64,000 bases of DNA from a virus: the IMG/VR virus record IMGVR_UViG_3300045125_000058, positions 1-64,000 of that record. One strand, written 5' to 3'. The translations under genes and the position numbers were made by a program. The notes below the pieces were generated by a model. The model was not told the origin of the DNA and did no database searches. It saw only the letters and a program-made list of their open reading frames with translations. Positions 30,236 to 40,149 of this stretch are shown here, in pieces (position 1 is the first letter of the stretch; each line of letters opens with the position of its first letter).

Positions 30236-32337
30236 CTGCATATGAACCAGCTTGGGACACAACAAACAATCGTTTCTTTGTAAATAATGGCGCAACCGCT
30301 CTTTGGGTTGGTGCCAAAATAGAAAATGATTCCGCTTTAGGTGGTGCTGGTTCTTCAGCATTCGTTGTTCCCACTCAATTAGCAGTAAAAACTTACGTAG
30401 ATAACCAAGTTGCTGGCGGTGCTGTCACTTCTGTAAATGGAACAACAGGTGCTGTAAGTATATTTTCTGGCAATAGCGGTATTCTTGTAGCTGGCAACTT
30501 GGAAAAGGTATTACAGTATCAAATATTGGTGTTTTGTCATTCAACGGAAATACTGGTGCTGTTCAAGGAGTATCTGCAGCAGTTGCGGGAACTGGTATTT
30601 CAGTATCTGGTGCAACAGGTTCTGTTACTTTTACAAACACAGGTGTACTGAGTAATGCTGCTGGATCTGGTATCTCGGTTTCAGCAGGCACAGGTAACGT
30701 AACAATTACAAATATTGGTGTTACCAGTATTGATGGTTCAACTGGTGCAGTAAATAACATTGCCAGAACAAATACTACAAATTCTTTTTCACAATTACAA
30801 ACATTTACAAATGGTGTTTCAATTACTTCTGGTGCAACATTATCAGATGTATTGAGAATTCGTGGTTCTTTGACTGATCCGGTGGTAGAATTGAACTTTG
30901 GGATGAAAATAATGCGTTTAACGCAGCCCTTCAATTGGAAACACCGATGGCAAAAAATGCCACTTTTCAATTTGGTGGATCTGATGGATTTGTAGTTGGT
31001 GTAAATAGCGATGGTGCAACAGCAAACTGGATTGTAAAAGCCTGCAGGTGCTGGTTTACCAAATACTTGGGTTGACGCTTCAGATGCAACAACCGGTATA
31101 ACTTCATTTAAATCTTTAAGAAGTGATAGACTGTTTACTCAAGCAACAACTACAGGAACGTATCAAGTTGCTCTTTCTGGTGGAAAAACAGGATATCAAG
31201 ATTATTATACTGAAGATCAACTTACTTGGAATAATACTACACAAGTATTTACAGTTTCAAATCTTAATATTACTGGTGGTATTACTGCTCCAAATAACGT
31301 AAATAGAATTATTGCTGGAACAGGAATTCAAGTAAGTGGTGCTACTGGTAACGTAACAATTACAAATATTGGTGTACAATCACTTTCTGGAACTGCAAAT
31401 CAAATAACAGTTTCTGCTGGAACTACTGGTGCTCTAACATTAAGTTTACCATCAGCAATAACTGCTCCCGGATCCCTTACAGTAACAGGTGATTTGACTG
31501 TCAACGGAACAACAACAACAGTAAATTCAAACTCACTTACTATTCAAGATCCAATTATAAACATTGGTGGTCTTACAAACGGAGCACCACCTGTTGCTGG
31601 CGATGTAAAAGATCGTGGTATTGCTTTCCAATATCACACAGGATCAACAAGTGCTACTGGTTATTTTGGATACGATCAAAGCAAAGCAAGATTTGTTTAT
31701 ACACAATTAGCCACTATTGCGAGCGAAGTTGTAACAGGAAATGCAGGAAATGCTGATTTTGCTGGAATTTTTGCTCCACAAGGAACATTAACACTTAGAG
31801 GTGAATGCACAGCAAACGCAAGTATCACTGTAAGTGGTGCTGCAACTGCCGCAGCCACATCAATAAGCAATACTGCATTTGAAACATTGTTAACTTCTTC
31901 TACAGGCATTGGAAGATTGGCAATTCAAGGTGATGCTTTGGACCCCTCATTAAAGGGAACAATAACCACAAAACGCATTTACTGCTGCTAGAACATTTAC
32001 TTTGCCTGACATTACAGGCACACTTCCAGTTGCTACAACTGGTGGTGCAACAAGTGGTTGGGTTCTCAGAGGTCAGGGAGCATCTACAGTAAATACATGG
32101 ATAGATCCAACTGCATCAGGATTTACGGCATTTGCAGCCACAAACTCTGTTTTGCAACTTGTTCAAGGAACCAAGACTGGTGGAACATACGGTGTTCTTT
32201 TTGCTCTTGGTACAGGTTATAGAGATGTTTTCCTAGATTCTGCAAATGATATTGTCTGGAATACAGTTAACAATACTTTAACTGTAGGAAATGGGAATGG
32301 AAGATTTGAGGGTATTGTTGATGGTGGTGGATTCTAA
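30187..32337 (+). CDS. Long fibre protein with Mtd-like N-terminus
   Basis: About 716 residues across indels near 30505, 30900, 31040 and 31970. MATIKFRRGSGQPTGL and EPAWDTTNNRFFVNNG match the small N-terminal domain of the Mtd/fibre type. Then repeated beta modules (VTSVNGTTGAVSIFSGN; GTGISVSGATGSVTFTN; GTGIQVSGATGNVTITN) and a segment LTVTGDLTVNGTTTTVNSNS common in marine phage fibres. The repeated SVNGxTGAV blocks point to a long fibrous shaft. Ends EGIVDGGGF. Confidence 0.78.
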
Positions 32338-32359
32338 TATTTAAAAGGAGATTTGTGAT

Positions 32360-32569
32360 ATGGCGTTTGAAAAGAAAATGATGGAGTTTTTATATAAGAA
32401 GTATTTTGAGATAGCACAACAAAATGTTTTACATGAACTTAATCTTGTAGCCGAACAATTTAAAAATTTGGAATTACAAGAAAAAATTGACGAATTGAAT
32501 AAGAAATTGGAGACTTATTCAAAAAGGAAGAAAAAAGAAGAACCACAACTAGATGGTGAAACCTTCTAA
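32360..32569 (+). CDS. Small coiled-coil protein
   Basis: Intact 69 residues behind an AAAGGAG ribosome site: MAFEKKMMEFLYKKYFEIAQ, then heptads (LNLVAEQFKNLELQ, EKIDELNKKLETYSKRKKK). Likely an all-helical chaperone or trimerisation helper between two fibre genes; this role is inference. Its TAA lies in a CTAAATA motif (32566-32572). Confidence 0.65.
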   Translation: MAFEKKMMEFLYKKYFEIAQQNVLHELNLVAEQFKNLELQEKIDELNKKLETYSKRKKKEEPQLDGETF

Positions 32570-32572
32570 ATA
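32566..32572 (+). promoter_or_regulatory. Possible late promoter CTAAATA
   Basis: Contains the preceding stop; the next credible ATG is 47 nt away, behind its own TAGGAG ribosome site, so this is weaker than the others. Confidence 0.4.
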
Positions 32573-32619
32573 GTAATGTAGTTATTAAGATTTAATAATC
32601 ACTAGGAGTTTCACCGAGA

Positions 32620-33852
32620 ATGGCAATTCTTCGATTTAAACGCGGATCTGGAATCCCCGCAGGACTATCACTGGGGGAACCAGCATACGATTTTACAAAC
32701 AATAGATTATATATTGGTATTACAGGTGGAGCCTGCTTTGGTGGGTGCTTCTGGTGCTATTGGTGTTGCTTCTTTTAATGGATTGACTGGCGATGTGACT
32801 GGTGTAACAACTGGTAATGCCAATACATTTGGTCCACTTCAAAGTTTTACAACTGGAATCAGTTCTAGCAGTGGAACATTCAGCAACCAATTAAATGTTC
32901 AAAATTTAAGAATGTTGACAGTTGGTGGCGATGAAGGTGGTCAGATTGATTTTGGGTTGCCTGCTACAAACACAAGTTTAACTGGTGGTGTTTCAATTGA
33001 CATATATCAAAATAGAGTTCGTATTTTTGAAAGTGGTGGAACTAATCGCGGAGTTTTTATTGATTTATCAGGTGTAAGTGCAGCGGTTGGAACAAATCTT
33101 ATTGGTGGTGGGGGAGGTGGTGCTGTTTCCTCAGTTTCGGGTTCAGGTAATGGTATTTTAATATCACCGACTACAGGTTCTGTTATAGTTCAAAATACAG
33201 GTGTTCATAGTTTTAATGGTTTAACGGGTGCTGTTTTTGGTGTTACAAACAGCGTAGCAAATGTATTTGGACCTCTTCAAGAATTTACAAATGGTATAAG
33301 TAGCGCAGGTGGAACTTTTAGTGCACTTACAAGATTTACTACGGGAATAAGTTCTTTGGTGGAACTTTTAGTGCTCAAACAAGATTTTTGGCTGGTGTTT
33401 CTGGATCTGGTGGTGCAACCTTTTACGGTCAACTAATAGGACAAGCAGCAGCTTTTAGTGGTCTTATAATTTCTACTGCCGGATTCTCTGGAACCGGAAT
33501 TACACTTAGCGGAAACCTGAGTGCTGCAACCAAGTCCTTCTTGATTCCCCATCCAGTTAAGCCCGAGAAAAAACTTCAGTACGCTTGCCTAGAAGGTCCA
33601 GAAAATGGAGTTTATGTTAGAGGAAGATTGGAAGGTTCAAATATTATCGAACTTCCAGATTATTGGACCGCCCTCGTACACGCAGAATCTATCACAGTGC
33701 AACTTACAGGCTTTGGTGAATATAAGAATTACTTTGTGAAGTCTATTGAAGGAAACAAAGTAACTATTGGTCCAAGAAGCAAGGATACAGATTGCTTCTA
33801 TTTGGTGCAAGCAGAGCGTAAGGATGTCCCAAGACTAACAGTGGAGTATTGA
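32620..33852 (+). CDS. Fibre/spike with Mtd-like N-terminus and KSF-type C-terminal domain
   Basis: About 411 residues; MAILRFKRGSGIPAGLSLGE, then TNNRLYIGITGG is the same N-terminal module as at 30187. Beta-rich VASFNGLTGDVTGVTTGNA repeats follow. The C-terminal SFLIPHPVKPEKKLQYACLE and GPENGVYVRG is a conserved end domain of T4-like and marine phage fibre/spike proteins, possibly an intramolecular chaperone. Indels near 32735 and 33355. Confidence 0.78.
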
Positions 33853-33853
33853 T

Positions 33854-34553
33854 ATGGCAGTTCAATATAATCCCGGAATAATTACAGATGGATTGGTATT
33901 GTATCTAGATGCTGCGAATAGAAAGAGTTATCCGGGAAGTGGGATAACTTGGACGGACATGAGTAATATTACAAATAGCGGAACTCTTACTAACTGGACC
34001 AACCTACAACAGTGCTAATGGTGGTTCCATAGTTTTTGACGCTGTAGATGATTTTGTTTCAACATCAACTGCTACTGCAATAGGGATAAATGATGTCACT
34101 AAAAATTTCACTATAAGCATATGGTTTAGGCAGATAATAGTGCAAACGAGATGCCTATCTTTGATAATTACAACGGTGGCACAGATGTAAGCATCCGTAT
34201 AAGAAACAGAAGTGGAGAATTTTTTTACAAAGTTCAAACGCACAGTCAATGTTTCTTCAGAACATGGGAACAGGATTTGGAAACGCAACATGGAACAATT
34301 TTACTTTTACATGGAATGGAACAAGCAAAACAGCAATTCTATATGGAAACACCGTGAATATAGGTTCATCGACAAATACATCCATGAGTGGGTCTTTTGA
34401 TTCTGGAGCAGTATTTACATTGGAAGCCGCCCACTAAATGCAGGCGCAAAATTTGCAGGAAGAGTCGCTTGTGTTTCTGTTTACAATAAATTGTTATCTG
34501 ACTCAGAAATCCAACAAAACTTCAACGCCCTCAGAGGAAGGTTTGGCATCTAA
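33854..34553 (+). CDS. LamG-like lectin virion protein 1
   Basis: About 232 residues with several indels (about 34000, 34135, 34245, 34425). GLVLYLDAANRKSYPGSGI, TWTDMSNI is the typical start of phage concanavalin A-like (LamG) proteins, and the end ACVSVYNKLLSDSEIQQNFN, ALRGRFGI is equally diagnostic. Such domains bind glycans. Overlaps both neighbours (TAATG). Confidence 0.75.
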
Positions 34554-35395
34554 TGGCCCTTTCACATTCACCTCAAATAGTCTTGGATGGATTGATTCTG
34601 TATTTGGATCAATTTAATCCAAAATCATATCCAGGTTCTGGAATTACACTTTATGATTTGAGTGGAAACAATCGTGACTATACTCTTGAATGGAGGAACA
34701 TTTGTTCAAGATCCAATTTTTAATTATACTAATTCACCAACCTCAAGAGGTTATGCTCCCGGTTATCGTCAGTCTACTGGAATTTGGATGGATGGAAGTG
34801 AAAATTATATAGGGTCAACATTTTATTCTGCTATTTCTGGATTAACACAAATAACAGTTGAACTTTGTTTTGGTGTCAGGCAATATCCGTCAAATAGAGT
34901 TTTGGCTTCTACTTATGGAAATCAAACAGGAAATGATGGATTCGGTTTATTGATTGGTGGTCTTGCAACAACTCAGCCAATAACAATAGAATTTAGAAAA
35001 GGAAGTACTACACGAAGTTTTAATTATTCTCCGAATGGTGGAGGATCATTAGATAGAACTGAACCAATGTATACACATGATGTTCAGTTAGCCATGTATG
35101 GTTTTAACTCAGTTACTGCAAGAATGTGGGGTGCAGGAGGAACAGTTTTTGCAGATATATCTGTAAATGGATCAACATTGACTTCTACACAAAGTGCTGC
35201 ATTGAGTGGTATAACATCAAATAATCCTTTTTGGATTTTTAGAAATCCACTAGGAACAACTGCTGGTGCAGCAAGACCTTTGGAAATGCCGATGCAGGAA
35301 CTTTTGCATTCTGCAGAGTTTATAACAGACTTTTAAGTGAAGCAGAAATAAAACAAAATTACGCCGCGATGAAAGGACGGTATAAAACATCATAA
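34553..35395 (+). CDS. LamG-like lectin virion protein 2
   Basis: About 280 residues. MALSHSPQIVLDGLILYLDQ, FNPKSYPGSGITLYDLSGNN and the end VYNRLLSEAEIKQNYAAMKG match paralogue 1. The middle (SGLTQITVELCFGVRQYPSN; GSGGSL-like turn; VQLAMYGFNSVTARMW) is a jelly-roll lectin pattern. Indels near 34685 and 35290. Stop and next start overlap. Confidence 0.75.
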
Positions 35396-36136
35396 TGGCT
35401 ATTAGCGCAGGACCACCAAACATCATCAAATGGTTTGATTTATTCCATTGATCCGGGAAACAGTAGAAGTTATGACATAAATGGAGGTGCAGTATCTTTT
35501 AGAAATTCAGTTCCAGGATTATCTGGAAATGGAAATTTAAGAGTAGGGGCATCAATCGGAAGAAGATATGGTGGTGTAATATCTTTGGATGGTTTAAATG
35601 ACTATGTAACTTTGCCTCTTATGGCAAATTGGTGTCCTCAAAATATTTATGGTTATTCATCAATATCTTTTGAATTTTGGGTTAACTTAGAAGATTCAAA
35701 TGAATCAACTTTTTTAAGTAGATATTATAATAGTGGTATTGGTAGAACGGCAATTGGTTTAAATAAAGGTGGATACATACTTATAAATGCAAAAACATCT
35801 TATAGTAACACAATTACAACAAATTGGTCTTTTACAAATGGAATATGGTATAACATTGTAATTACTGTTTCACCAACAGAAATTAGAGCATACAAAGATG
35901 CAACGTTATCTTTCTCGGCAAATCATGGTATTACTGCTGCATATGATGCAGGCTTTGACAGCATGAATAATGAAGGAATTGGAATAGGTTGTGCAGTTTT
36001 ATATAACTATGCCCCATATACAGAGGCTTCGGCATTACAAGGTTATGTGGGATTAATTAATGTTTACAACAAAATTCTTACACCAGAAGATATTGAAATA
36101 AATTATAAAAGCATGAGGGCAAGATACAATGTTTGA
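35395..36136 (+). CDS. LamG-like lectin virion protein 3
   Basis: About 246 residues. MAISAGPPNIIKWFDLFH frame moves (indel near 35430) into NGLIYSIDPGNSRSYDINGG; YSSISFEFWVNLEDSNESTF is the core LamG strand pattern; ends VYNKILTPEDIEINYKSMRA, RYNV. Third member of the tandem lectin set. Overlaps the next gene by 8 nt. Confidence 0.75.
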
Positions 36137-36380
36137 AAATAGAAGATATGTAATTTTTAATGTATCGGAACTTCCATTAGTTGATTTTTCTAAAGTTTTA
36201 GAGGAATCTCCTGAAAGAACTATTAGGTCTTTAGATTTAACAAAAACAGTTGTAAAATGGGATGGAGATACACCTGAATTTGTTGAAAATTTAACAACTA
36301 AAGAAGGTATATATACACTTGAAGAAATTTGGCCAATTGTCAAAGGTCCTGAGTGGACCAATCCAAATCCCACACCCTAA
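36129..36380 (+). CDS. Small conserved protein following the lectins
   Basis: Intact 83 residues: MFENRRYVIFNVSELPLVDF, then VKWDGDTPEFVENLTTKEGI. Short acidic proteins with V-K-W-x-G-x-x-P-x-F are commonly found beside LamG-like tail genes in phages, possibly as assembly helpers. No catalytic motif. Confidence 0.65.
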   Translation: MFENRRYVIFNVSELPLVDFSKVLEESPERTIRSLDLTKTVVKWDGDTPEFVENLTTKEGIYTLEEIWPIVKGPEWTNPNPTP

Positions 36381-36383
36381 ATA
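36377..36383 (+). promoter_or_regulatory. Late promoter CTAAATA containing a stop codon
   Basis: Contains the TAA of the 83-residue gene; ATG of the next gene is 9 nt downstream. Confidence 0.62.
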
Positions 36384-36392
36384 TTATAAACC

Positions 36393-37103
36393 ATGGCTGA
36401 CTCAGATAAAAATATTGTAATAACACCATTTGTTGGAGCAACAAGCCAACCAAGAATAGTATTTACTGGCCAAGGAAATGATCCAATTACTGTTCGCGTT
36501 CTTGATGGTGCCACAGGGACAGGATTGACTGCTGGTGGCGCTTTGTCATTTGAGGGGTCTGCAGGCCAATTGTTCAGCGTTGTAAATCGTTTAGGAACCG
36601 GGAGTATATTCAGCGTAAATGACATTTCTGGTATTCCCAGTATGGATATAGATGCATCTGGTAGAATCCATATGGCTGCATTCACTGGATTTATTGGAAT
36701 TGGATTAACTGCACCAGCTGATAAATTAGATGTTTTAGGAAATGTAAGAATTAGTGGTGGATTATGTGCTGCTGGAATATCTGCGGGATCATATATATTA
36801 ACCTCAGCAGGAATAAAAGGACTTACAGGAACAACCTATACATTCTTGTCTACAGATAATGGAGATGTGTTGACACACGATAATGCATCTGGTTGCACTA
36901 TGACAATACCCACAGGACTTCCTGTCGGATTCAGTACAACTATAATAAGATTGAATGCAACTGGAAGAGTAGGATTTACAGCAGCATCAGGAGTAACTTT
37001 GAATATTTATAATGGTTTTACAGGACTGGCTGGACAACATGCCGCAGCATCCTTGATTTCTTATGCAAGCAATATTTATAATTTATCTGGTACATTGGCA
37101 TGA
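36393..37103 (+). CDS. Fibre tip-like virion protein
   Basis: Intact 236 residues. MADSDKNIVITPFVGATSQP; FIGIGLTAPADKLDVLGNVR repeats the IGIGLTAP...LDVxG motif of fibre 2 (26150-26215), and the C-terminal TFLSTDNGDVLTHDNASGCT is a phage fibre head pattern. It probably shares ancestry with the tip of fibre 2. Overlaps the next gene by 4 nt. Confidence 0.65.
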   Translation: MADSDKNIVITPFVGATSQPRIVFTGQGNDPITVRVLDGATGTGLTAGGALSFEGSAGQLFSVVNRLGTGSIFSVNDISGIPSMDIDASGRIHMAAFTGFIGIGLTAPADKLDVLGNVRISGGLCAAGISAGSYILTSAGIKGLTGTTYTFLSTDNGDVLTHDNASGCTMTIPTGLPVGFSTTIIRLNATGRVGFTAASGVTLNIYNGFTGLAGQHAAASLISYASNIYNLSGTLA

Positions 37104-37561
37104 GGCATTTACCACAATTACAAGGATTTTCTAGAAGTATAAGAGATTTGATTCCAGGATTGAGTGGATCCTGTGCAGGAATAAATTCCGCGTTGGGTGC
37201 TACAACTAGTAATTGGTTTCGTGGAGGATATGATGATGTTGCTGGTGTGTATGCTTATACTAGCAGAAGAATAGTAGATATTAATGAATCAATAATTTTA
37301 GGTGTAAGTTATGCATCCGGTTCTTATAATTTATATTATGCTAAAAATCTTGGAGTAAATAATGGTGGTGATTATTCGACTTTTAGAGATCCAATAAACC
37401 GTGGATTGGCATTGATAGCTAATGGTGGAACATTTTCTGTATCTAATTTAGATTATGTAGATTTTGGAGCTGAAGGAAGTTTTGGTGGATTTGCTTTTAT
37501 TCTTAATAGATCTGAAAATAATAGAATTGTTGGATCAGTAGATGTTAGAATTACTTTTTAA
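37100..37561 (+). CDS. Virion-type protein of unknown role
   Basis: Intact 153 residues: MRHLPQLQGFSRSIRDLIPG, then SNWFRGGYDDVAGVYAYTSR and a Gly/Ser-rich second half ending VGSVDVRITF. Composition matches the neighbouring fibre proteins. I recognise no family. Last gene of the plus-strand fibre operon. Confidence 0.6.
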   Translation: MRHLPQLQGFSRSIRDLIPGLSGSCAGINSALGATTSNWFRGGYDDVAGVYAYTSRRIVDINESIILGVSYASGSYNLYYAKNLGVNNGGDYSTFRDPINRGLALIANGGTFSVSNLDYVDFGAEGSFGGFAFILNRSENNRIVGSVDVRITF

Positions 37562-37567
37562 TAATTA

Positions 37568-37595
37568 TTGACTATACTATAATTTGTGATATGTT
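37568..37595 (+). promoter_or_regulatory. Early promoter for dUTPase
   Basis: TTGACT, 16 nt, TATGTT; the ATG at 37602 follows after 6 nt, predicting a leaderless mRNA. Confidence 0.65.
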
Positions 37596-37601
37596 ATTAA
37601 A

Positions 37602-38117
37602 ATGCTTAAAGTATATAAATTAGAATCGGATGCTCGTATTCCAAATTATGAAACTCGTAAAGCTGCATGTTTTGATTTAGCAGCGTATATTCCAGCAAAC
37701 TCAAAGGTCAATATTTGGGCTGGAAAGACGCAAAGAGAATTTGATGTTCAGCATGATGGTTCAAATGGTAAGTCATATATAACGATTGCTCCAACAGAAA
37801 GAGCAATGATTCGCACAGGATTAATCTTTGATCTTCCTGAAGGGTATTCAATGAGAATCCATCCAAGATCAGGCATGGCTTTGAAGTATGGATTGATTAT
37901 GGCCAACTGTGAGGGTGTCATTGACGAGGATTATGTTTATGAAACTCAGTTGATTGTATTGAATACATCTGACGAAATCATGAAAATTTACCACGGAGAT
38001 AGAATTGCTCAAGGCGAACTAGTTCGCTATGAGCAAGTTTACATTGAAGAGACTTGGGAACAGCCTACGCAGAAATCAAATCGTGTGGGTGGGTTTGGAA
38101 GTACCGGGAAGAATTAA
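37602..38117 (+). CDS. dut: dUTP diphosphatase (trimeric)
   Basis: Intact 171 residues. All five dUTPase motifs are present: ACFDLAAY (1), HPRSGMALKYGL (2), ANCEGVIDEDY (3, with the catalytic Asp), KIYHGDRIAQGEL (4) and RVGGFGSTG (5, the flexible phosphate-binding arm). An insertion between motifs 1 and 2 makes it longer than bacterial Dut (about 150). It hydrolyses dUTP to dUMP, preventing uracil incorporation and feeding ThyX. Confidence 0.93.
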   Translation: MLKVYKLESDARIPNYETRKAACFDLAAYIPANSKVNIWAGKTQREFDVQHDGSNGKSYITIAPTERAMIRTGLIFDLPEGYSMRIHPRSGMALKYGLIMANCEGVIDEDYVYETQLIVLNTSDEIMKIYHGDRIAQGELVRYEQVYIEETWEQPTQKSNRVGGFGSTGKN

Positions 38118-38120
38118 TAA

Positions 38121-38530
38121 TTATAATCCTGGTCCACGTGTCAATGCGTAATTATACTGTAACCGAGTAATCGAAGCCAAAATGTTATTGTTGTCACTTA
38201 GATTTGTAAGAGCTGTAATATAGCCATTGAGCGTGCATCCAACATTGGCTCCATCAGTGATGAGATCTTATACCAAGTCTATACAGTTTGATTATTTCCT
38301 ACAGTAAATCCAGAAGTGGATGAAATTGATACAGGATGCACCATCATTAATGCTGTAATAATATGTTGTAAACGTATTTGTTAGTGCCTTGTGTGACTGT
38401 AGCTATACAGGTTTGACTGTAATAAATGATGTGATTATCACTGAATGCAACTGTAGAACCGCTGAGAGCAGTTCGTTGTGGACCATTTATGCTGTGCCCA
38501 ATAAATTGTATTTTGACCAGTAAATCCAAT
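38121..38530 (-). CDS. Fragmented minus-strand late gene, fibre-like
   Basis: Minus-strand frames with common composition read GSTVAFSDNHIIYYSQT, VTQGTNKYVYN and, at the end, SDNNNILASITRLQYNYALT, RGPGL with TAA at 38121-38123. They appear to be one protein of about 135 residues broken by at least five indels. A late-type motif (38551-38545) precedes it; no ATG is evident near it and the start is unresolved. A decayed gene is an alternative. Confidence 0.4.
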
Positions 38531-38544
38531 TAGGTTTCCAAAAC

Positions 38545-38551
38545 TATTTAG
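38545..38551 (-). promoter_or_regulatory. Late promoter CTAAATA on the minus strand
   Basis: Contains the TAA stop (38550-38548) of the 85-residue gene and precedes the fragmented gene. Confidence 0.5.
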
Positions 38552-38805
38552 TTAAATATTGGCACAACGTCAGTAGCATTGCCATTATCACCACTAGAAG
38601 TTTCATATCCCATTGCCATCATGTCTTGCAAGGATATATTACTCATTACCATGCCATTGTTTACGTTTTCCCAAAGTTGGTGCATATCATTCCATTTAAA
38701 TGGACCCATTGGGGTATTTACAATTTTGGAAGAATAACCAGAATCAACCATGTTTCCTTGCATGGCTTCAAAGAAAATTTTCATTGTTTGTTTATCTATT
38801 GACAT
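38548..38805 (-). CDS. Unrecognised 85-residue late protein
   Basis: Intact: MSIDKQTMKIFFEAMQGNMV, then NTPMGPFKWNDMHQLWENVN and MSNISLQDMMAMGYE. Methionine-rich and acidic. The order M-G-x-F-x-W-N-x-x-x-x-L-W-x-N-x-N-x-G recalls small late proteins of marine phages that follow fibre genes, but I cannot name a family. Late promoter GATAAATA at 38821-38814, 8 nt before the ATG. Confidence 0.6.
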   Translation of the reverse strand: MSIDKQTMKIFFEAMQGNMVDSGYSSKIVNTPMGPFKWNDMHQLWENVNNGMVMSNISLQDMMAMGYETSSGDNGNATDVVPIFN

Positions 38806-38813
38806 GACTTAAT

Positions 38814-38821
38814 TATTTATC
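38814..38821 (-). promoter_or_regulatory. Late promoter GATAAATA on the minus strand
   Basis: Contains the stop codon of the lipoprotein gene and lies 8 nt upstream of the ATG at 38805. Confidence 0.55.
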
Positions 38822-39056
38822 TTCTGATTTGGGTGGTGATTTTGACTAAAATTTTTCTAACTTCTTTCCAAATAATCCAAAGTGCAATCATGCAAATTAT
38901 TACATACCAAAATGACCATTCAGATGCCTGACTTGGACTCCCAAAGAATGGTTCTTTTAAAACGCTGTGAATAGGATTTCCCTTCTTGTCCAAAGGAGAA
39001 ATAATTTGAGGAGTAGTGCATGAAGCGAGTAATAATAGCAGTAGAATATATTTCAT
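38817..39056 (-). CDS. Small membrane-anchored lipoprotein, possible spanin
   Basis: 79 residues. MKYILLLLLLASCTTPQ is a short signal peptide with an LASC lipobox, so Cys13 should be lipidated. SFWYVIICMIALWIIW (about residues 48-63) is a clear transmembrane helix followed by a basic tail (KEVRKILVKITTQIRR). A lipid anchor plus a C-terminal membrane helix is the layout of unimolecular spanins, which fuse inner and outer membranes in lysis, but the periplasmic part of about 35 residues is short for that. Overlaps the holin stop (ATGA). Confidence 0.65.
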   Translation of the reverse strand: MKYILLLLLLASCTTPQIISPLDKKGNPIHSVLKEPFFGSPSQASEWSFWYVIICMIALWIIWKEVRKILVKITTQIRR

Positions 39057-39489
39057 GACTTATTTGCTCCTGCAGCAGTTCCAAAGTAAAAACCTACGAC
39101 TGCCAATAGAACTTGACGATTCTCTTCTGCAAACAAATAACCTGGAATTTCTACAAAGTACTTTTTGGTTGTCTCAGGAATCATTCCAAAGAAACTTGAA
39201 GGTTGTGTTTGTGTAAATTCTGCAAAGGTAGAAATTCCAAAGAATGGTAGGACAAATGGTGCGGCTACTACAGCAAACAAGCAGGCCAAGCACAATCAAA
39301 CTGTCTAACATTTTTGCCCATATCAAGTGGAACTCTTTGAACTGCTTTGTCTTGATTGTCTGTGGTTTGTTTATTGGCTCCCATAGCCATTTCAAACATT
39401 TCTTTGCGATCTTGGGCTTGTTGTGCCCAATAACGGAATAGGAATCCAGTGACTCCTCCACCCAATAATGATATTAATTCTGTTGGCAT
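39053..39489 (-). CDS. 3TM holin-like protein
   Basis: About 145 residues with one indel near 39295. N-terminus MPTELISLLGGGVTGFLFRY and WAQQAQDRKEMFEMAMGANK, then membrane helices ACLFAVVAAPFVLPFFG and VLLAVVGFYFGTAAG. Length, order and the G-F/Y-Y-F-G motif fit the GTA/3TM holin family found in marine T4-like phages. It permits endolysin escape at lysis. No endolysin gene is visible in this window. A GAGG ribosome site precedes the ATG. Confidence 0.68.
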
Positions 39490-39496
39490 AAATTCC

Positions 39497-40112
39497 TCAA
39501 TTCTTTTGTTGTGAAAGTTGCATTTCTATAGAATCACGAATATGATTCAAAATTATTCATGGCATTCTTCTTGAGCTTCACTTGGTATTTCAAAATCATG
39601 ATGCCATTGAAGCAGCATAAAACCAACATTGGCTCCCTTATTTTTTAATGGCAAACAAGCATATTGAGATACATTTTCATCCTCAAAAAATCCCTTTGAC
39701 ATAACTGTGTGTGAAGCAAGTTGGTATGATGAATGGTGCTCTTGTTTTCAATCACCTTTGTCAATAAGGGAATATACATTGAACAGAGAGTTTCCTTGAG
39801 TTTCATTACCTGTGATGTATATCCCTTTGTATGTCGATTCGTGAGTTACGGAGAATTTACGCATTGAAATTCCATCCATTGTATACTTCACCATTATGAA
39901 ACTGAATTATGCTGGCCCTCATTGACTTTGCGATAACTCTAAGTTCTGTCAAGAAGTTCATGAATTTCCGTATGTATTTCAATAAAGTTGTCATCTTTTT
40001 TCTTTGATTTCCAAAATTTTATTATTCCCCAAATGATGCCTAGGGTTCCCGCGACTACTAAAGCTGTGGCTTCAAGAAATTTTGTTGGATCTATTTGGGA
40101 AATTAGGTACAT
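39497..40112 (-). CDS. Membrane-anchored GAF-like late protein (frameshifted)
   Basis: About 205 residues over several indels. MYLISQIDPTKFLEATALVV, then AGTLGIIWGIIKFWKSKKK is an N-terminal membrane helix with a positive-inside tail. ELRVIAKSMRASIIQFHNGE, TKFSVTHESTYKGIYITGNE-like and KNKGANVGFMLLQWHHDFEI look like the start, middle and end of a GAF-type domain. Ends RDSIEMQLSQQKN just before the holin. Family members occur next to holins in marine phages; a sensor or lysis-control role is inference. Confidence 0.5.
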
Positions 40113-40138
40113 CTTAATGAAACTCCGGGTGACTTTAA

Positions 40139-40146
40139 TATTTATA
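40139..40146 (-). promoter_or_regulatory. Late promoter TATAAATA for the lysis cassette
   Basis: Minus-strand perfect late box, 26 nt before the ATG at 40112 and back to back with the early promoter at 40150. Confidence 0.72.
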
Positions 40147-40149
40147 TTC

